A stretch of 64,000 nucleotides of DNA, taken from positions 19,696 through 83,695 of the forward strand of contig NZ_BCXD01000024.1 of NCBI RefSeq assembly GCF_001894925.1, read 5' to 3'. The position numbers and the translations under genes are program-made. Every line of letters begins with the position of its first letter. Position 1 is the first letter of the stretch. The notes below the pieces were generated by a model. That model was not told the DNA's origin. It did not search any database and saw only the letters and a program-made list of their open reading frames with translations. Shown here one piece after another: positions 37,233 through 45,511 of this stretch. This DNA comes from Rhodococcus rhodnii NBRC 100604 (lineage in GTDB: Bacteria > Actinomycetota > Actinomycetes > Mycobacteriales > Mycobacteriaceae).

Positions 37233-38177
37233 ATGTCTTCCCTGTTTGCGTTCGAACTGACCGATACGAGCCGGATGTGGCTCATCGACAGGCCGCTCGA
37301 GATCGCGGTCTACATCGCGCTCGCGGTCGTCCTGCGGTTCGCCCTGCACAAGGTGATCGACCGGACCACGCGGCCACGGCCCGCGGCCGAGCAGTCGATC
37401 GACCCCGAGGGCGGGACCGCCGTCGACAACGGCCGTCCCCCGCTGCTGCGACGCTCGCAACGCAAGACCGCGAAGCAGACCGAGGTGAGCGAGCGCCGCG
37501 CGCAGCGGGCCCAGACGATCGGGTCCGTCCTCAAGTCGGCGGTGTCGATCGTCATCCTCATCTGGGCGATCCTGCAGATCCTCGGCATCCTCGGCGTCAA
37601 CGTCGCGCCGTTCATCGCGTCGGCCGGCATCGTCGGTCTCGCGCTCGGCTTCGGTGCGCAGAACCTCGTCCGCGACTTTCTGTCGGGCGTGTTCATGCTG
37701 CTCGAGGATCAGTACGGCGTCGGCGACGTGGTCGATCTCGGTGACGCCGTCGGCACCGTCGAGTCGGTGGGGCTGCGCGTGACGACGATTCGCGATGTGG
37801 GCGGCACGCTCTGGTACTGCCGCAACGGCGAGATCCTGCGCGTCGGCAACATGAGCCAGGGCTTCGCGGTCGCCGTGGTCGACGTGCCGATCGCGCACAA
37901 CACCGACGTCCACCGTGCGGGCGAGATCGCGCTGCGCGCGACGGTCGACGCTTCCGACGACGAGTCGATTCGCGAGGACCTGCTCGAGCAGCCCGACCTG
38001 CTCGGCGTGAACTCGGTGAACCCCGAATCCATCGTGCTGCGGCTGACGGTGAAGACCAAGCCGGGCAAGCAGTGGGCGGTGCAGCGCACCCTCAACCGCG
38101 CGATTCTCGTCGAGTTCGAGCGCGAGGGCATCGACGCGCCGTACACACGGATGGTCCCGAGCCTGGCGGCGCAGTAG
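37233..38177 (+). CDS. MscS-family mechanosensitive channel
   Basis: 314 residues. Helix 1 (about 17-38), a long Arg/Lys/Glu-rich cytoplasmic loop (about 45-92), helix 2 (about 97-122) and the pore helix '[20 protein letters not shown]' typical of MscS, followed by the beta domain '[20 protein letters not shown]' and the C-terminal alpha-beta cage. Opens under membrane tension to release osmolytes. Ends '[13 protein letters not shown]'. Start ATG, leaderless. Confidence 0.9.
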   Translation: MSSLFAFELTDTSRMWLIDRPLEIAVYIALAVVLRFALHKVIDRTTRPRPAAEQSIDPEGGTAVDNGRPPLLRRSQRKTAKQTEVSERRAQRAQTIGSVLKSAVSIVILIWAILQILGILGVNVAPFIASAGIVGLALGFGAQNLVRDFLSGVFMLLEDQYGVGDVVDLGDAVGTVESVGLRVTTIRDVGGTLWYCRNGEILRVGNMSQGFAVAVVDVPIAHNTDVHRAGEIALRATVDASDDESIREDLLEQPDLLGVNSVNPESIVLRLTVKTKPGKQWAVQRTLNRAILVEFEREGIDAPYTRMVPSLAAQ

Positions 38178-38216
38178 CCCGTTCGCGCGCCGCCCCACGC
38201 GCGCCGCGATCGTCGT

Positions 38217-38222
38217 TAGCGT
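38217..38222 (+). promoter_or_regulatory. -10 element of the photolyase gene (leaderless)
   Basis: TAGCGT, 6 nt before ATG 38229, just after the channel gene. Confidence 0.5.
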
Positions 38223-38228
38223 GGACCG

Positions 38229-39587
38229 ATGGCCCTCGCGCTCGTGTGGTTCCGCCGCGACCTGCGGCTCGGCGATCTGCCGACGCTGCTCGAGGTCGCG
38301 AACGACGGTGACCGCGCGCTCGCGTTGTTCGTGCTCGACGATGCACTGCTCGGGCCGGCGGGGGAGCGTCGCCGCGATGCGCTGTACCGCGCGCTGGCCG
38401 CGCTGGACGAGCAGTTGGGCGGCCGACTGCTCGTGGTGAAGGGCGATCCGGCGAAGGCCGTGCCCGCGGTGGCGGCGGCCGCGGGTGCCGCCCGGGTACA
38501 TGTGAGCGCCGATTTCGGCCCGTACGGTGCGCGCCGGGACGACGCCGTCGCGCTCGCGCTCCGGGAGCGCGGGGTCGAACTGGTCCGGACCGGATCTCCC
38601 TACGTGGTGTCGCCGGGCCGCGTCCTGAAGGACGACGGTGATCCCTACCGCGTTTTCACGCCGTACTTCCGCAGCTGGCAGGAGCACGGGTGGCGGCCGC
38701 CCGCGGAGACGTCGGCGGAGACCGTCGAGTGGGTCGAGCCCGACACCGTCGACACCGGTCGCGCTCGCAGGCCGATTCCCGAGCCCCGCGGTGAGATGCC
38801 GGACGTGAGCGAGGCGGGTGCACTCGCGGCGTGGTCGGAGTTCGTGGCCGACGACCTGGCGGACTACGGCGAGGGTCGCGACCGCATCGACCGGGACGGC
38901 ACGAGCCGAATGTCGGTGCACCTCAAGTACGGCACGATCCACCCGCGCACGATGCTCGCCGAACTGGCCCGGCGACGCAGCGACGGTGCGGCGCAGTACC
39001 GTCGCCAGCTCGCCTGGCGCGACTTCTACGCGGATTTCCTCCATCACCGGCCCGACACCGCACGTCGCAACTACGACGGCCGCTTCGACGCGATGCAGTA
39101 CGAGACCGGGCGGGGTGCCGACGAGGCGTTCGCGGCGTGGACCGGGGGCCGGACGGGGTACCCGATCGTCGACGCCGCGATGCGTCAGCTCGCGGCCGAG
39201 GGCTGGATCCACAATCGGCTGCGGATGATCGTCGCGTCGTTCCTGGTCAAGGATCTTCATCTGCCGTGGTGGTGGGGCGCCCGGCACTTCATGACGCAGC
39301 TCGTCGACGGCGACCTCGCGAACAATCAGCACGGCTGGCAGTGGACGGCCGGGACGGGGACCGACGCCTCGCCGTACTTCCGTGTGTTCAATCCGGTCCG
39401 TCAAGGTGAGAAGTTCGATCCGACAGGGGAATTCGTTCGGCGTTGGGTGCCGGAGCTGCGTTCGATCGCGGGGAAGGCCGTGCACGATCCCGCGGACCGA
39501 CCCGGCGCCTATCCCGAGCCGATCGTCGATCACGCACACGAGCGTCGGGTCGCCCTCGCGCGGTTCGACGCGATTCGCTCGCAGTAG
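38229..39587 (+). CDS. phr: Deoxyribodipyrimidine photolyase (class I CPD)
   Basis: 452 residues. Splits UV-induced pyrimidine dimers with light. The N-terminal antenna-binding Rossmann domain starts 'LALVWFRRDLRLGDLPTLL'. The FAD-binding helical domain has 'RMSVHLKYGTIHPRTML', 'RQLAWRDFYADFLHHRPD', 'RTGYPIVDAAMRQL', 'GWIHNRLRMIVASFLVKD', 'DGDLANNQHGWQWTAGTG' and 'ASPYFRVFNP', including the conserved Trp residues of the electron chain. Full length for the family. ATG leaderless start. Confidence 0.94.
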   Translation: MALALVWFRRDLRLGDLPTLLEVANDGDRALALFVLDDALLGPAGERRRDALYRALAALDEQLGGRLLVVKGDPAKAVPAVAAAAGAARVHVSADFGPYGARRDDAVALALRERGVELVRTGSPYVVSPGRVLKDDGDPYRVFTPYFRSWQEHGWRPPAETSAETVEWVEPDTVDTGRARRPIPEPRGEMPDVSEAGALAAWSEFVADDLADYGEGRDRIDRDGTSRMSVHLKYGTIHPRTMLAELARRRSDGAAQYRRQLAWRDFYADFLHHRPDTARRNYDGRFDAMQYETGRGADEAFAAWTGGRTGYPIVDAAMRQLAAEGWIHNRLRMIVASFLVKDLHLPWWWGARHFMTQLVDGDLANNQHGWQWTAGTGTDASPYFRVFNPVRQGEKFDPTGEFVRRWVPELRSIAGKAVHDPADRPGAYPEPIVDHAHERRVALARFDAIRSQ

Positions 39588-39626
39588 AGCCCCGGTCGCA
39601 GCGCGAAAAAGAAATCCGCGAATCCC

Positions 39627-39681
39627 TTGCGCGATCACTATTCAGCGCTACTATCTAGTGGTACTAAGTGATAGCGAGTAG
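39627..39681 (+). promoter_or_regulatory. Promoter with overlapping dyad operator of the PadR operon
   Basis: TTGCGC (39627-39632) and TACTAT (39649-39654) are spaced 16 nt. An imperfect dyad runs over the -10 and downstream: CTACT (39648-39652) pairs with AGTAG (39677-39681), and CTATC (39651-39655) with GATAG (39670-39674). This AT-richer stretch is the natural place for PadR to bind and repress its own operon. Confidence 0.55.
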
Positions 39682-39697
39682 CGAAGGGAAGGGAGAC

Positions 39698-40027
39698 ATG
39701 AGCAGGCAGATGACGGAGATGCTCAAGGGCACCCTCGAGGGCATCGTGCTCGCGAGCCTGGCGCAGGCTCCCGGGTACGGATACGAGATCACGGCGCGGC
39801 TCCGGGAGAAGGGCCTGACCGAGATCGCCGAGGGAACGGTGTACGCACTGCTCGTCCGGATGGACCAGCGCGGACTCGTCGCCTCGGAGAAGCGCCCGTC
39901 CGAGAAGGGCCCACCCCGCAAGGTGTACTCGCTCAGCGACGCGGGTGCCGAGTATCTCGACGAGTTCTGGAAGACCTGGAATTTCCTGGCCGAACGGCTG
40001 GACGAGTTGCGTGGAGGAGAGGCATGA
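39698..40027 (+). CDS. PadR family transcriptional regulator
   Basis: 109 residues. Winged helix: 'LKGTLEGIVLASLAQAPGYG' then 'YEITARLREKGLTEIAEGTV' (recognition helix with the PadR 'GTVY' motif), and the wing 'GPPRKVYSLSDAG'. Ends in a dimerisation helix. PadR proteins next to DUF1048 and ABC genes usually repress efflux until a drug binds. ATG 39698 follows GAAGGGAG. The stop overlaps the DUF1048 start (ATGA). Confidence 0.92.
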   Translation: MSRQMTEMLKGTLEGIVLASLAQAPGYGYEITARLREKGLTEIAEGTVYALLVRMDQRGLVASEKRPSEKGPPRKVYSLSDAGAEYLDEFWKTWNFLAERLDELRGGEA

Positions 40028-40449
40028 CGAACACCGGACCCGGACGCATCGCGTGGATGCGACGGAGCATCTCGGCGACGTGGGAGTACCTCGCGGCGAT
40101 GTGGAACGAGAAGAAGCTCTACAAGCAGCACACGGCGCGGGCGAAGCAGTTGCCCGAAGGCCATCGCGCAGCACTCGAAGCGGTGCGGCGTTACGTCTGG
40201 CTGTTTCCGTCGAATCGAGGAGGCGCGCTGATGCCGCTGCTCGACGACCTGCTGGTCCTCTTCGAGGAGAGCGCCGAGAACGGTGTCGGGGTCGCCGACA
40301 TCGTCGGCGACGACCCGGTGGAGTTCGCAGAAGCGTTCCTGCGCAACTACTCCCAGGACCTGTGGCTGTACCGGGAACGTGATCGGCTCACGAACACGAT
40401 CGACACCATCGCCCGCGCCGAGCGCAGCGAACAACCCGAGGAGGGGTGA
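40024..40449 (+). CDS. DUF1048 protein of the PadR-ABC operon
   Basis: 141 residues, helical, soluble, charged. Contains 'YRERDRLTNTIDTIARAERS' near the C-terminus and 'ALMPLLDDLLVLFEESAENG' in the middle, as in DUF1048 proteins. These sit almost always between padR and an ABC exporter. Role unknown; a small-molecule or protein partner of the regulator or exporter is possible. ATG overlaps the padR stop, and its own stop overlaps the ATPase start. Confidence 0.83.
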   Translation: MTNTGPGRIAWMRRSISATWEYLAAMWNEKKLYKQHTARAKQLPEGHRAALEAVRRYVWLFPSNRGGALMPLLDDLLVLFEESAENGVGVADIVGDDPVEFAEAFLRNYSQDLWLYRERDRLTNTIDTIARAERSEQPEEG

Positions 40450-41234
40450 TGACCACAGCAGTGCCGGCTCCCGCGATCAGCGTGCGGGGCCTCGAGAAGT
40501 CGTTCGACGATCTGCGCGTGCTCCGCGGCGTGGACCTCGACATCGAACGAGGCAGCATCGTCGCGTTGCTCGGCTCGAACGGCGCGGGCAAGACGACGAT
40601 GGTCCGGATCCTCGCGACACTGACCCGTCCCGACGCCGGAACCGTCATGGTCGACGGCTTCGACGTGATGACCGACGGTGCGAATGTGCGCGAATGCATC
40701 AGTCTCACAGGTCAGTTCGCTGCGGTCGACCAGATCCTCACCGGCCGCGAGAATCTGAAGCTCGTCGCGAAGCTTCGTCACCTCGACGATCCGGGTGGCA
40801 TCGCGGACGAGTTCCTCGCCCGGTTCGACCTCGTCGACGCCGGATCACGCCGCGTCGCAGGGTATTCGGGAGGTATGCGACGACGGCTCGACATCGCGAT
40901 GAGTCTCGTCGGGAATCCGCCGGTGATCTTCCTCGACGAGCCGACGACGGGACTCGACCCCGAGGCGCGCATCGAGGTGTGGACGATGGTCCAGGAGTTG
41001 GCGACTCGCGGAACGACCGTCCTCCTCACCACCCAGTATCTGGAGGAGGCCGAGAAGCTCGCGGATCGCATCGCGATCCTGCACGAGGGGCGCATCGTCG
41101 CGAACGGCACCCTCGCGGAACTGAAGGAGCTGCTGCCGCCGGCGGAGGTCGAGTACGTCGAGAAGCAGCCGAGCCTCGAAGACATCTTCCTCGCACTCGT
41201 GGGGAAGAACGCCCCCGAAGGAGAGCTGCGATGA
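40449..41234 (+). CDS. ABC transporter ATPase, daunorubicin-resistance (DrrA) type
   Basis: 261 residues. Walker A 'GSNGAGKTT' (about 41), Q-loop 'LTGQFAAVDQILTGREN', signature 'YSGGMRRRLDIAMSL' (about 139), Walker B 'VIFLDEPTTGLDP' (about 159), H-loop 'LLTTQYLEEAEKLADRI'. The 'Q-F-A-A-V-D' and 'GRENL' elements are typical of DrrA drug exporters. The C-terminal tail 'QPSLEDIFLALVG' matches. Forms an exporter with the next gene. ATG overlaps the DUF1048 stop (TGATG). Confidence 0.93.
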   Translation: MTTAVPAPAISVRGLEKSFDDLRVLRGVDLDIERGSIVALLGSNGAGKTTMVRILATLTRPDAGTVMVDGFDVMTDGANVRECISLTGQFAAVDQILTGRENLKLVAKLRHLDDPGGIADEFLARFDLVDAGSRRVAGYSGGMRRRLDIAMSLVGNPPVIFLDEPTTGLDPEARIEVWTMVQELATRGTTVLLTTQYLEEAEKLADRIAILHEGRIVANGTLAELKELLPPAEVEYVEKQPSLEDIFLALVGKNAPEGELR

Positions 41235-41992
41235 CCACTCACGTCGTATCCGACACCACCGCGCTGTTCGGTCGATCGATGCGGCACGTCACCCGCAGCG
41301 TCGACACGATCATCACCGTGACGATCACGCCCATCGCGCTGATGCTGCTCTTCGTCTACGTCTTCGGCGGTGCGATCGAGACGGGCAGCCAGCGGTACGT
41401 CGACTATCTGCTGCCCGGCATCCTGCTCATCACGATCGCGAGCGGCACGTCGTACACCGCGTTCCGGCTGTTCGGTGATCTGCAGAGCGGCATCTTCCAG
41501 CGGTTCGACTCGATGCCCATCGCGCGGTCGGCCGCACTGTGGTCGCACGTGCTCACGTCCATGGTGTCCAACGCGCTGTCGGTGATGGTCGTCGTCCTCG
41601 TGGCACTGGCGATGGGATTCCGCACGTCGTCGGGGCCGCTCGAATGGCTCGCCGTGATCGGTCTGCTCTCGCTCTTCACGCTCGCAATCACCTGGATCGC
41701 CGTGATCCCGGGTCTGCTCGCGAAGACCGTCGACGGCGCGAGTGCGTTCTCCTATCCGCTGATCTTCCTGCCGTTCGTGAGCTCCTCGTTCGTGCCGACG
41801 GACTCGATGCCCGGCCCGGTCCGCGCCTTTGCGGAGCATCAGCCGGTGACGTCCATCGTCGACACGATCCGCGCACTCCTCGCCGGCGATCCGGTCGGCA
41901 GCGAGGTGTGGATCGCGACAGGCTGGTGCATGGGAATCCTCGTGGTGGCCTATGTCGTCGCGACGAGCATCCACCGTCGCAAGGTTCGCTGA
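41231..41992 (+). CDS. ABC-2 type permease, DrrB type
   Basis: 253 residues, six membrane helices, the usual size of DrrB. 'YVDYLLPGILLITIASGTSY' and 'GIFQRFDSMPIARSA' match the ABC-2 domain; the C-terminal helix 6 ends 'ATSIHRRKVR'. Membrane half of the drug exporter. ATG overlaps the ATPase stop (ATGA). Last gene of the four-gene operon; the next gene is convergent 12 bp on. Confidence 0.92.
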   Translation: MTTHVVSDTTALFGRSMRHVTRSVDTIITVTITPIALMLLFVYVFGGAIETGSQRYVDYLLPGILLITIASGTSYTAFRLFGDLQSGIFQRFDSMPIARSAALWSHVLTSMVSNALSVMVVVLVALAMGFRTSSGPLEWLAVIGLLSLFTLAITWIAVIPGLLAKTVDGASAFSYPLIFLPFVSSSFVPTDSMPGPVRAFAEHQPVTSIVDTIRALLAGDPVGSEVWIATGWCMGILVVAYVVATSIHRRKVR

Positions 41993-42004
41993 TCCGCCCT
42001 GCAG

Positions 42005-43936
42005 TCAGGGGTGGAGGAGTTGCTCGAAGGCATCCAGAACAGCGGGTTCCTCGATCGTGGACGGCACCGTGTACGGTTCGCCGTCCACGATCTGTCTGAT
42101 GGTCTTGCGCAGGATCTTTCCCGATCGGGTCTTGGGCAGCGCGGCGACGACGGTGACGTCGCGGAACGTGGCGACGGCGCCGATCGCGTCCCGGACCATC
42201 GTGACGAGTTCGGCCCGGAGGATCTCGTCGTCGATCTCCACACCCGACTTCAGGACGACGTACCCGCTCGGCCGCTGCCCCTTGACGTCGTCCTTGATCC
42301 CCACGACGGCGCACTCGGCGACCGCCGTATGCGAGGCGACGATCTCCTCCATGCTTCCGGTCGAGAGGCGATGTCCCGCAACGTTGATGACGTCGTCGCT
42401 GCGACCCAGTACGAACACGTAGCCGCTGTCGTCGATGTACCCGGAGTCGCCGGTCAGGTAGTGGCCGGGGAAGGTGTCGAGATACGAGCGTATGTATCGG
42501 TCCTCGTCGTTCCACAGTCCCAGCAACGTTCCGGGCGGCAACGGCAGCCGGACGACGATGTTCCCCTCGGTGCCCGCGGCGACCGGTTCGCCCGTGCCGT
42601 CGACGATCTCGACGCGGAACCCCGGAACGGGAACCGACGGTGAGCCCGCCACGATCGGCATCGGCCCGAGGCCGCGGAGGTTCGCACAGATCGCCCAGCC
42701 GGTCTCGGTCTGCCACCAGTGATCGATCACGGGCACGCCGAGCGTCGCCGACGCCCACTCGAAGGTGTCCGGATCCAGTCGCTCATCGGCAGCGAACAGT
42801 GCTGTGAGCGAGGAGATGTCGTACCGCTGCAACTCGCGCGCCTGCGGGTCCGCCTTGCGGATCGCGCGGATCGCCGTCGGCGCGGTGAACAGCGCGCGCA
42901 CGCCGTGATCGGCGATCACCCGCCAGAACGCCCCGGCGTCCGGGGTGCCGACGGGCTTGCCCTCGTACATCACCGTCGTCGCGCCGACGAACAGCGGGGC
43001 GTACACGATGTAGGAGTGCCCGACGACCCAGCCGACGTCGGAGGCCGTCCACCACACGTCGCCGCGGCCGATGTCGTACAGATGGCGCATCGACCACGTG
43101 AGCGCGACGGCGTGCCCGCCGTTGTCGCGGACGACGCCCTTCGGTTTCCCGGTCGTGCCGGACGTGTAGAGGATGTAGAGCGGATGATCGGAGGGCACGG
43201 CGACGGCGGGATGCGGAGTTGCCCGGGCGATCTCGGTGTCCCAGTCGAGGACTGCGGCGCCCGACTCGGCGAGAACATCTGCCGGAGAACCGATCTCGGT
43301 TCGATCCTTGACGATCACGGCGGCGGGCCGGTGCGTCGCGATCTCCAGGGCGTCCGCGACGATCGGCGGATACGCGACGGTGCGGCCGGGCTCGAGGCCA
43401 CCCGAGGCCGTGACGATCACGGCGGGCTCGGCGTCGTCGATGCGGATCGCGAGTTCGCGGGCCGCGAAGCCGCCGAACACGACCGAGTGCACGGCGCCGA
43501 TGCGGGCGCACGCGAGCATCGCGATCGCGGCCTCGGGGATCATCGGCAGATAGATCACGACGCGATCGCCGACGCCGGCACCCGCGGCGGTGAGAACTCC
43601 CGCGAAACGCTCGACCTGCGAGAGCAGTTCGTCGTACGTGTAGGTACGGACGGAGTTCGTCATCGCCGAGTCGTGGATCAGCGCGACGGCGTCGCCGTCG
43701 CCCGCGCGCACGTGCCGGTCGAGAGCGTTGACCGAGGTGTTGAGCGTGGCGCCCGGAAACCACCGCTGCTGTGACGCCGGCGCCGCTGTGTCGGTCGGTT
43801 TCAGGGCGCGGGTCGGTGCCACCTCCCAGTCGACGGCCTCGGCGGCGGCGAGCCAGAACCCCTCCGGATCGTCGATGCTGCGTGCGTAGACGTCGGAGTA
43901 GGACTCGCGCGGCGCGCCGCTGTGTGTCGAGTGCAT
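42005..43936 (-). CDS. prpE: Propionyl-CoA (acyl-CoA) synthetase PrpE-like
   Basis: 643 residues, ANL superfamily. Activates propionate (or acetate) to the acyl-CoA through an acyl-AMP. 'YTSGTTGKPKGVVRDNGGHA' (P-loop, about 257) with 'VRDNGGHAVALTWSM' resembles PrpE more than AcsA; 'WWQTETGWAI' and 'YLTGDSGYIDDSGY' follow. The acetylatable Lys lies in 'TRSGKILRK' near residue 612. ATG 43936 follows GAGAGGGG. Product could feed 2-methylcitrate or methylmalonyl pathways. Confidence 0.88.
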   Translation of the reverse strand: MHSTHSGAPRESYSDVYARSIDDPEGFWLAAAEAVDWEVAPTRALKPTDTAAPASQQRWFPGATLNTSVNALDRHVRAGDGDAVALIHDSAMTNSVRTYTYDELLSQVERFAGVLTAAGAGVGDRVVIYLPMIPEAAIAMLACARIGAVHSVVFGGFAARELAIRIDDAEPAVIVTASGGLEPGRTVAYPPIVADALEIATHRPAAVIVKDRTEIGSPADVLAESGAAVLDWDTEIARATPHPAVAVPSDHPLYILYTSGTTGKPKGVVRDNGGHAVALTWSMRHLYDIGRGDVWWTASDVGWVVGHSYIVYAPLFVGATTVMYEGKPVGTPDAGAFWRVIADHGVRALFTAPTAIRAIRKADPQARELQRYDISSLTALFAADERLDPDTFEWASATLGVPVIDHWWQTETGWAICANLRGLGPMPIVAGSPSVPVPGFRVEIVDGTGEPVAAGTEGNIVVRLPLPPGTLLGLWNDEDRYIRSYLDTFPGHYLTGDSGYIDDSGYVFVLGRSDDVINVAGHRLSTGSMEEIVASHTAVAECAVVGIKDDVKGQRPSGYVVLKSGVEIDDEILRAELVTMVRDAIGAVATFRDVTVVAALPKTRSGKILRKTIRQIVDGEPYTVPSTIEEPAVLDAFEQLLHP

Positions 43937-44102
43937 GGTCGGCCCCTCTCGATCGCGTGTGACCTGTGCCACCATCCTCGCACGGGCTCCGGCGGACGCG
44001 ACTCGGCCGCCACGGCTCGTCGGTGCCGAGCACGTGTCGGGCCCGCGGCGTAGCCTTCGGGCACCGCGATCGGGGGATCGCGACGACACCGGGGGGGACC
44101 AC

Positions 44103-44846
44103 ATGCATCAGCCCATGCACGATCTGTTCGAGAACGGGATTCCGGCGCGCACAGCGGTATCGGGGCAACGTGTGAGATTCGACCGCGAGCGGTGGCTCGC
44201 GGCGCTCCCCGATCGGCGGATGTGGCCCGAGGAACTGGACGCGCTCGTGACCGACGGCCGGTGGGGAGTCGTCGACCGAACCAGCGTGTTCGAGATCGGG
44301 GCACGGACGGCGGCAGAGTGCGACGCGGACCCGTTCGCGGGGGTTCGGCTCTACGTCGCGGCGGCGGTGTGGGCGACGGGCCCGTCGGCACGCGACGTCA
44401 CGCGCCGGATCCATGCGCTCCGGGCGCCGGACGTCACCGCCCGGCTGACCGCATCGCTCGAGATCCTGCGCGAGCGTGGGCCGGTCGACGCCTACACGGC
44501 GTCGATGCGCGGGGGCGTCGCGGCGGTGCCGTATCTCGGCGCGCCGCTGTTCACCAAGGTGCTCTACTTCGCCGACTTCGCGCCCGGGTCGGGCGGCGCC
44601 CTGATCCTCGATCGGCACGTCGTCGCGGGACTTCGCGACGTCGGCGCCGTCGAGTGGGCCGTCGACAAACCGTGGACCAGCGAGGACTACCGCACCTATC
44701 TCGCGCTCGCGGGGGTGACCGCGCGGGCGCACGCCACCGAGCCCGATGTCGTCGAGTACGTCGCGTCGCTGCGCGGCCGGCAGGTGTTCCGCGCCCTCAA
44801 CGCCGCGGCGAGGGAGGCGCCCTCGTCGGATACGGTCGAATCGTGA
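44103..44846 (+). CDS. 8-oxoguanine DNA glycosylase OGG-fold protein
   Basis: 247 residues. The segment 'APLFTKVLYFADFAPGSGGA' then 'LILDRHVVAGLRDVG' looks like the helix-hairpin-helix/catalytic Asp region of OGG-fold proteins, and 'YLALAGVTARAHATEPDVVE' follows as in other bacterial members. Catalytic Lys and Asp are plausible but not proven. A GGGGGGG run followed by ACC lies just before the ATG at 44103. Overlaps the GPP34 gene start by 4 bases. Repair function is inference from fold. Confidence 0.6.
   Translation: MHQPMHDLFENGIPARTAVSGQRVRFDRERWLAALPDRRMWPEELDALVTDGRWGVVDRTSVFEIGARTAAECDADPFAGVRLYVAAAVWATGPSARDVTRRIHALRAPDVTARLTASLEILRERGPVDAYTASMRGGVAAVPYLGAPLFTKVLYFADFAPGSGGALILDRHVVAGLRDVGAVEWAVDKPWTSEDYRTYLALAGVTARAHATEPDVVEYVASLRGRQVFRALNAAAREAPSSDTVES
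44831..44836 (+). promoter_or_regulatory. -10 element of the GPP34 gene inside the previous CDS
   Basis: TACGGT, 6 nt before GTG 44843, inside the last codons of the OGG-fold gene. Suggests the GPP34 gene is also transcribed alone as a leaderless mRNA. Confidence 0.5.
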
Positions 44847-45496
44847 CCCTACTGGCCGAGGACCTGCTGCTGCTTCTGCTCGACGACGAGACCGGCGCGC
44901 CGTTGGTCGACGGCACCCGGATGCCGCGGGTGCTCGCGGGCGCCGTTCTGCTCGAGCTCGCACTGTCCGACGTCGTCACGCCCGCTGAGGACGGCGAGGA
45001 CGTCAAGAAGGGACGGCTCGTGGTTCGCCGCGATCCCCCCGACGACGACGTGCTCGCGGATGCGGTGACGACGATCCGCGAACGCACGCCGATGAAGCCC
45101 CGGCCGGCGATCGAGCGGCTCGCCAAGAATCTCCAGCCGACGATCCTCGAACGGCTCGTGGACGCCGGGTGGGTGCGGGAGGAGCGCAGCCGCGTCCTCG
45201 GCGTGTTCCCTCGAACGCGCTGGCCCGAGGTGGACGGGACGCACGAACGTGAACTGCGCACCGAACTCCGGGCCGCGCTGATCGACGGACTCGATCCGCG
45301 CGAGCGCACGGCGGCGCTCGTCGCTCTGCTGTCGGCCGTCGGTGCCGCACCGAAGGTGTTTCCCGACGCGGACAAGAAGGCGCTCGAGCGGCGCGCCAAG
45401 GAGATCGCGCAGGGCAACTGGGCCGGCGAGGCCGTGCGGAAGGCCGTCGAGGCGATCGACGCCGCGGTCCTCGTCGCGGTCGTCGTTCCCGTGTGA
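44843..45496 (+). CDS. GPP34 (GOLPH3-like) phosphoprotein
   Basis: 217 residues. Begins 'TLLAEDLLLLLLDDETGAPL', the classic GPP34 N-terminus, with 'AGAVLLELALSDVV', 'IERLAKNLQPTILERLVDAG' and 'LGVFPRTRWPEVDG'. Eukaryotic GOLPH3 binds phosphatidylinositol-4-phosphate; actinobacteria are rich in phosphatidylinositol lipids and carry many GPP34 copies of unknown role, probably membrane-surface binding. GTG overlaps the previous stop (GTGA). Confidence 0.87.
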   Translation: MTLLAEDLLLLLLDDETGAPLVDGTRMPRVLAGAVLLELALSDVVTPAEDGEDVKKGRLVVRRDPPDDDVLADAVTTIRERTPMKPRPAIERLAKNLQPTILERLVDAGWVREERSRVLGVFPRTRWPEVDGTHERELRTELRAALIDGLDPRERTAALVALLSAVGAAPKVFPDADKKALERRAKEIAQGNWAGEAVRKAVEAIDAAVLVAVVVPV

Positions 45497-45511
45497 CGGG
45501 CAGGCCGTGAG

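Noticed and set aside
37218..39638. 806-residue minus-strand open frame
   Set aside because: Antisense to the MscS and photolyase genes, both with strong motifs; composition is His/Arg/Asp-rich as usual for GC shadows.
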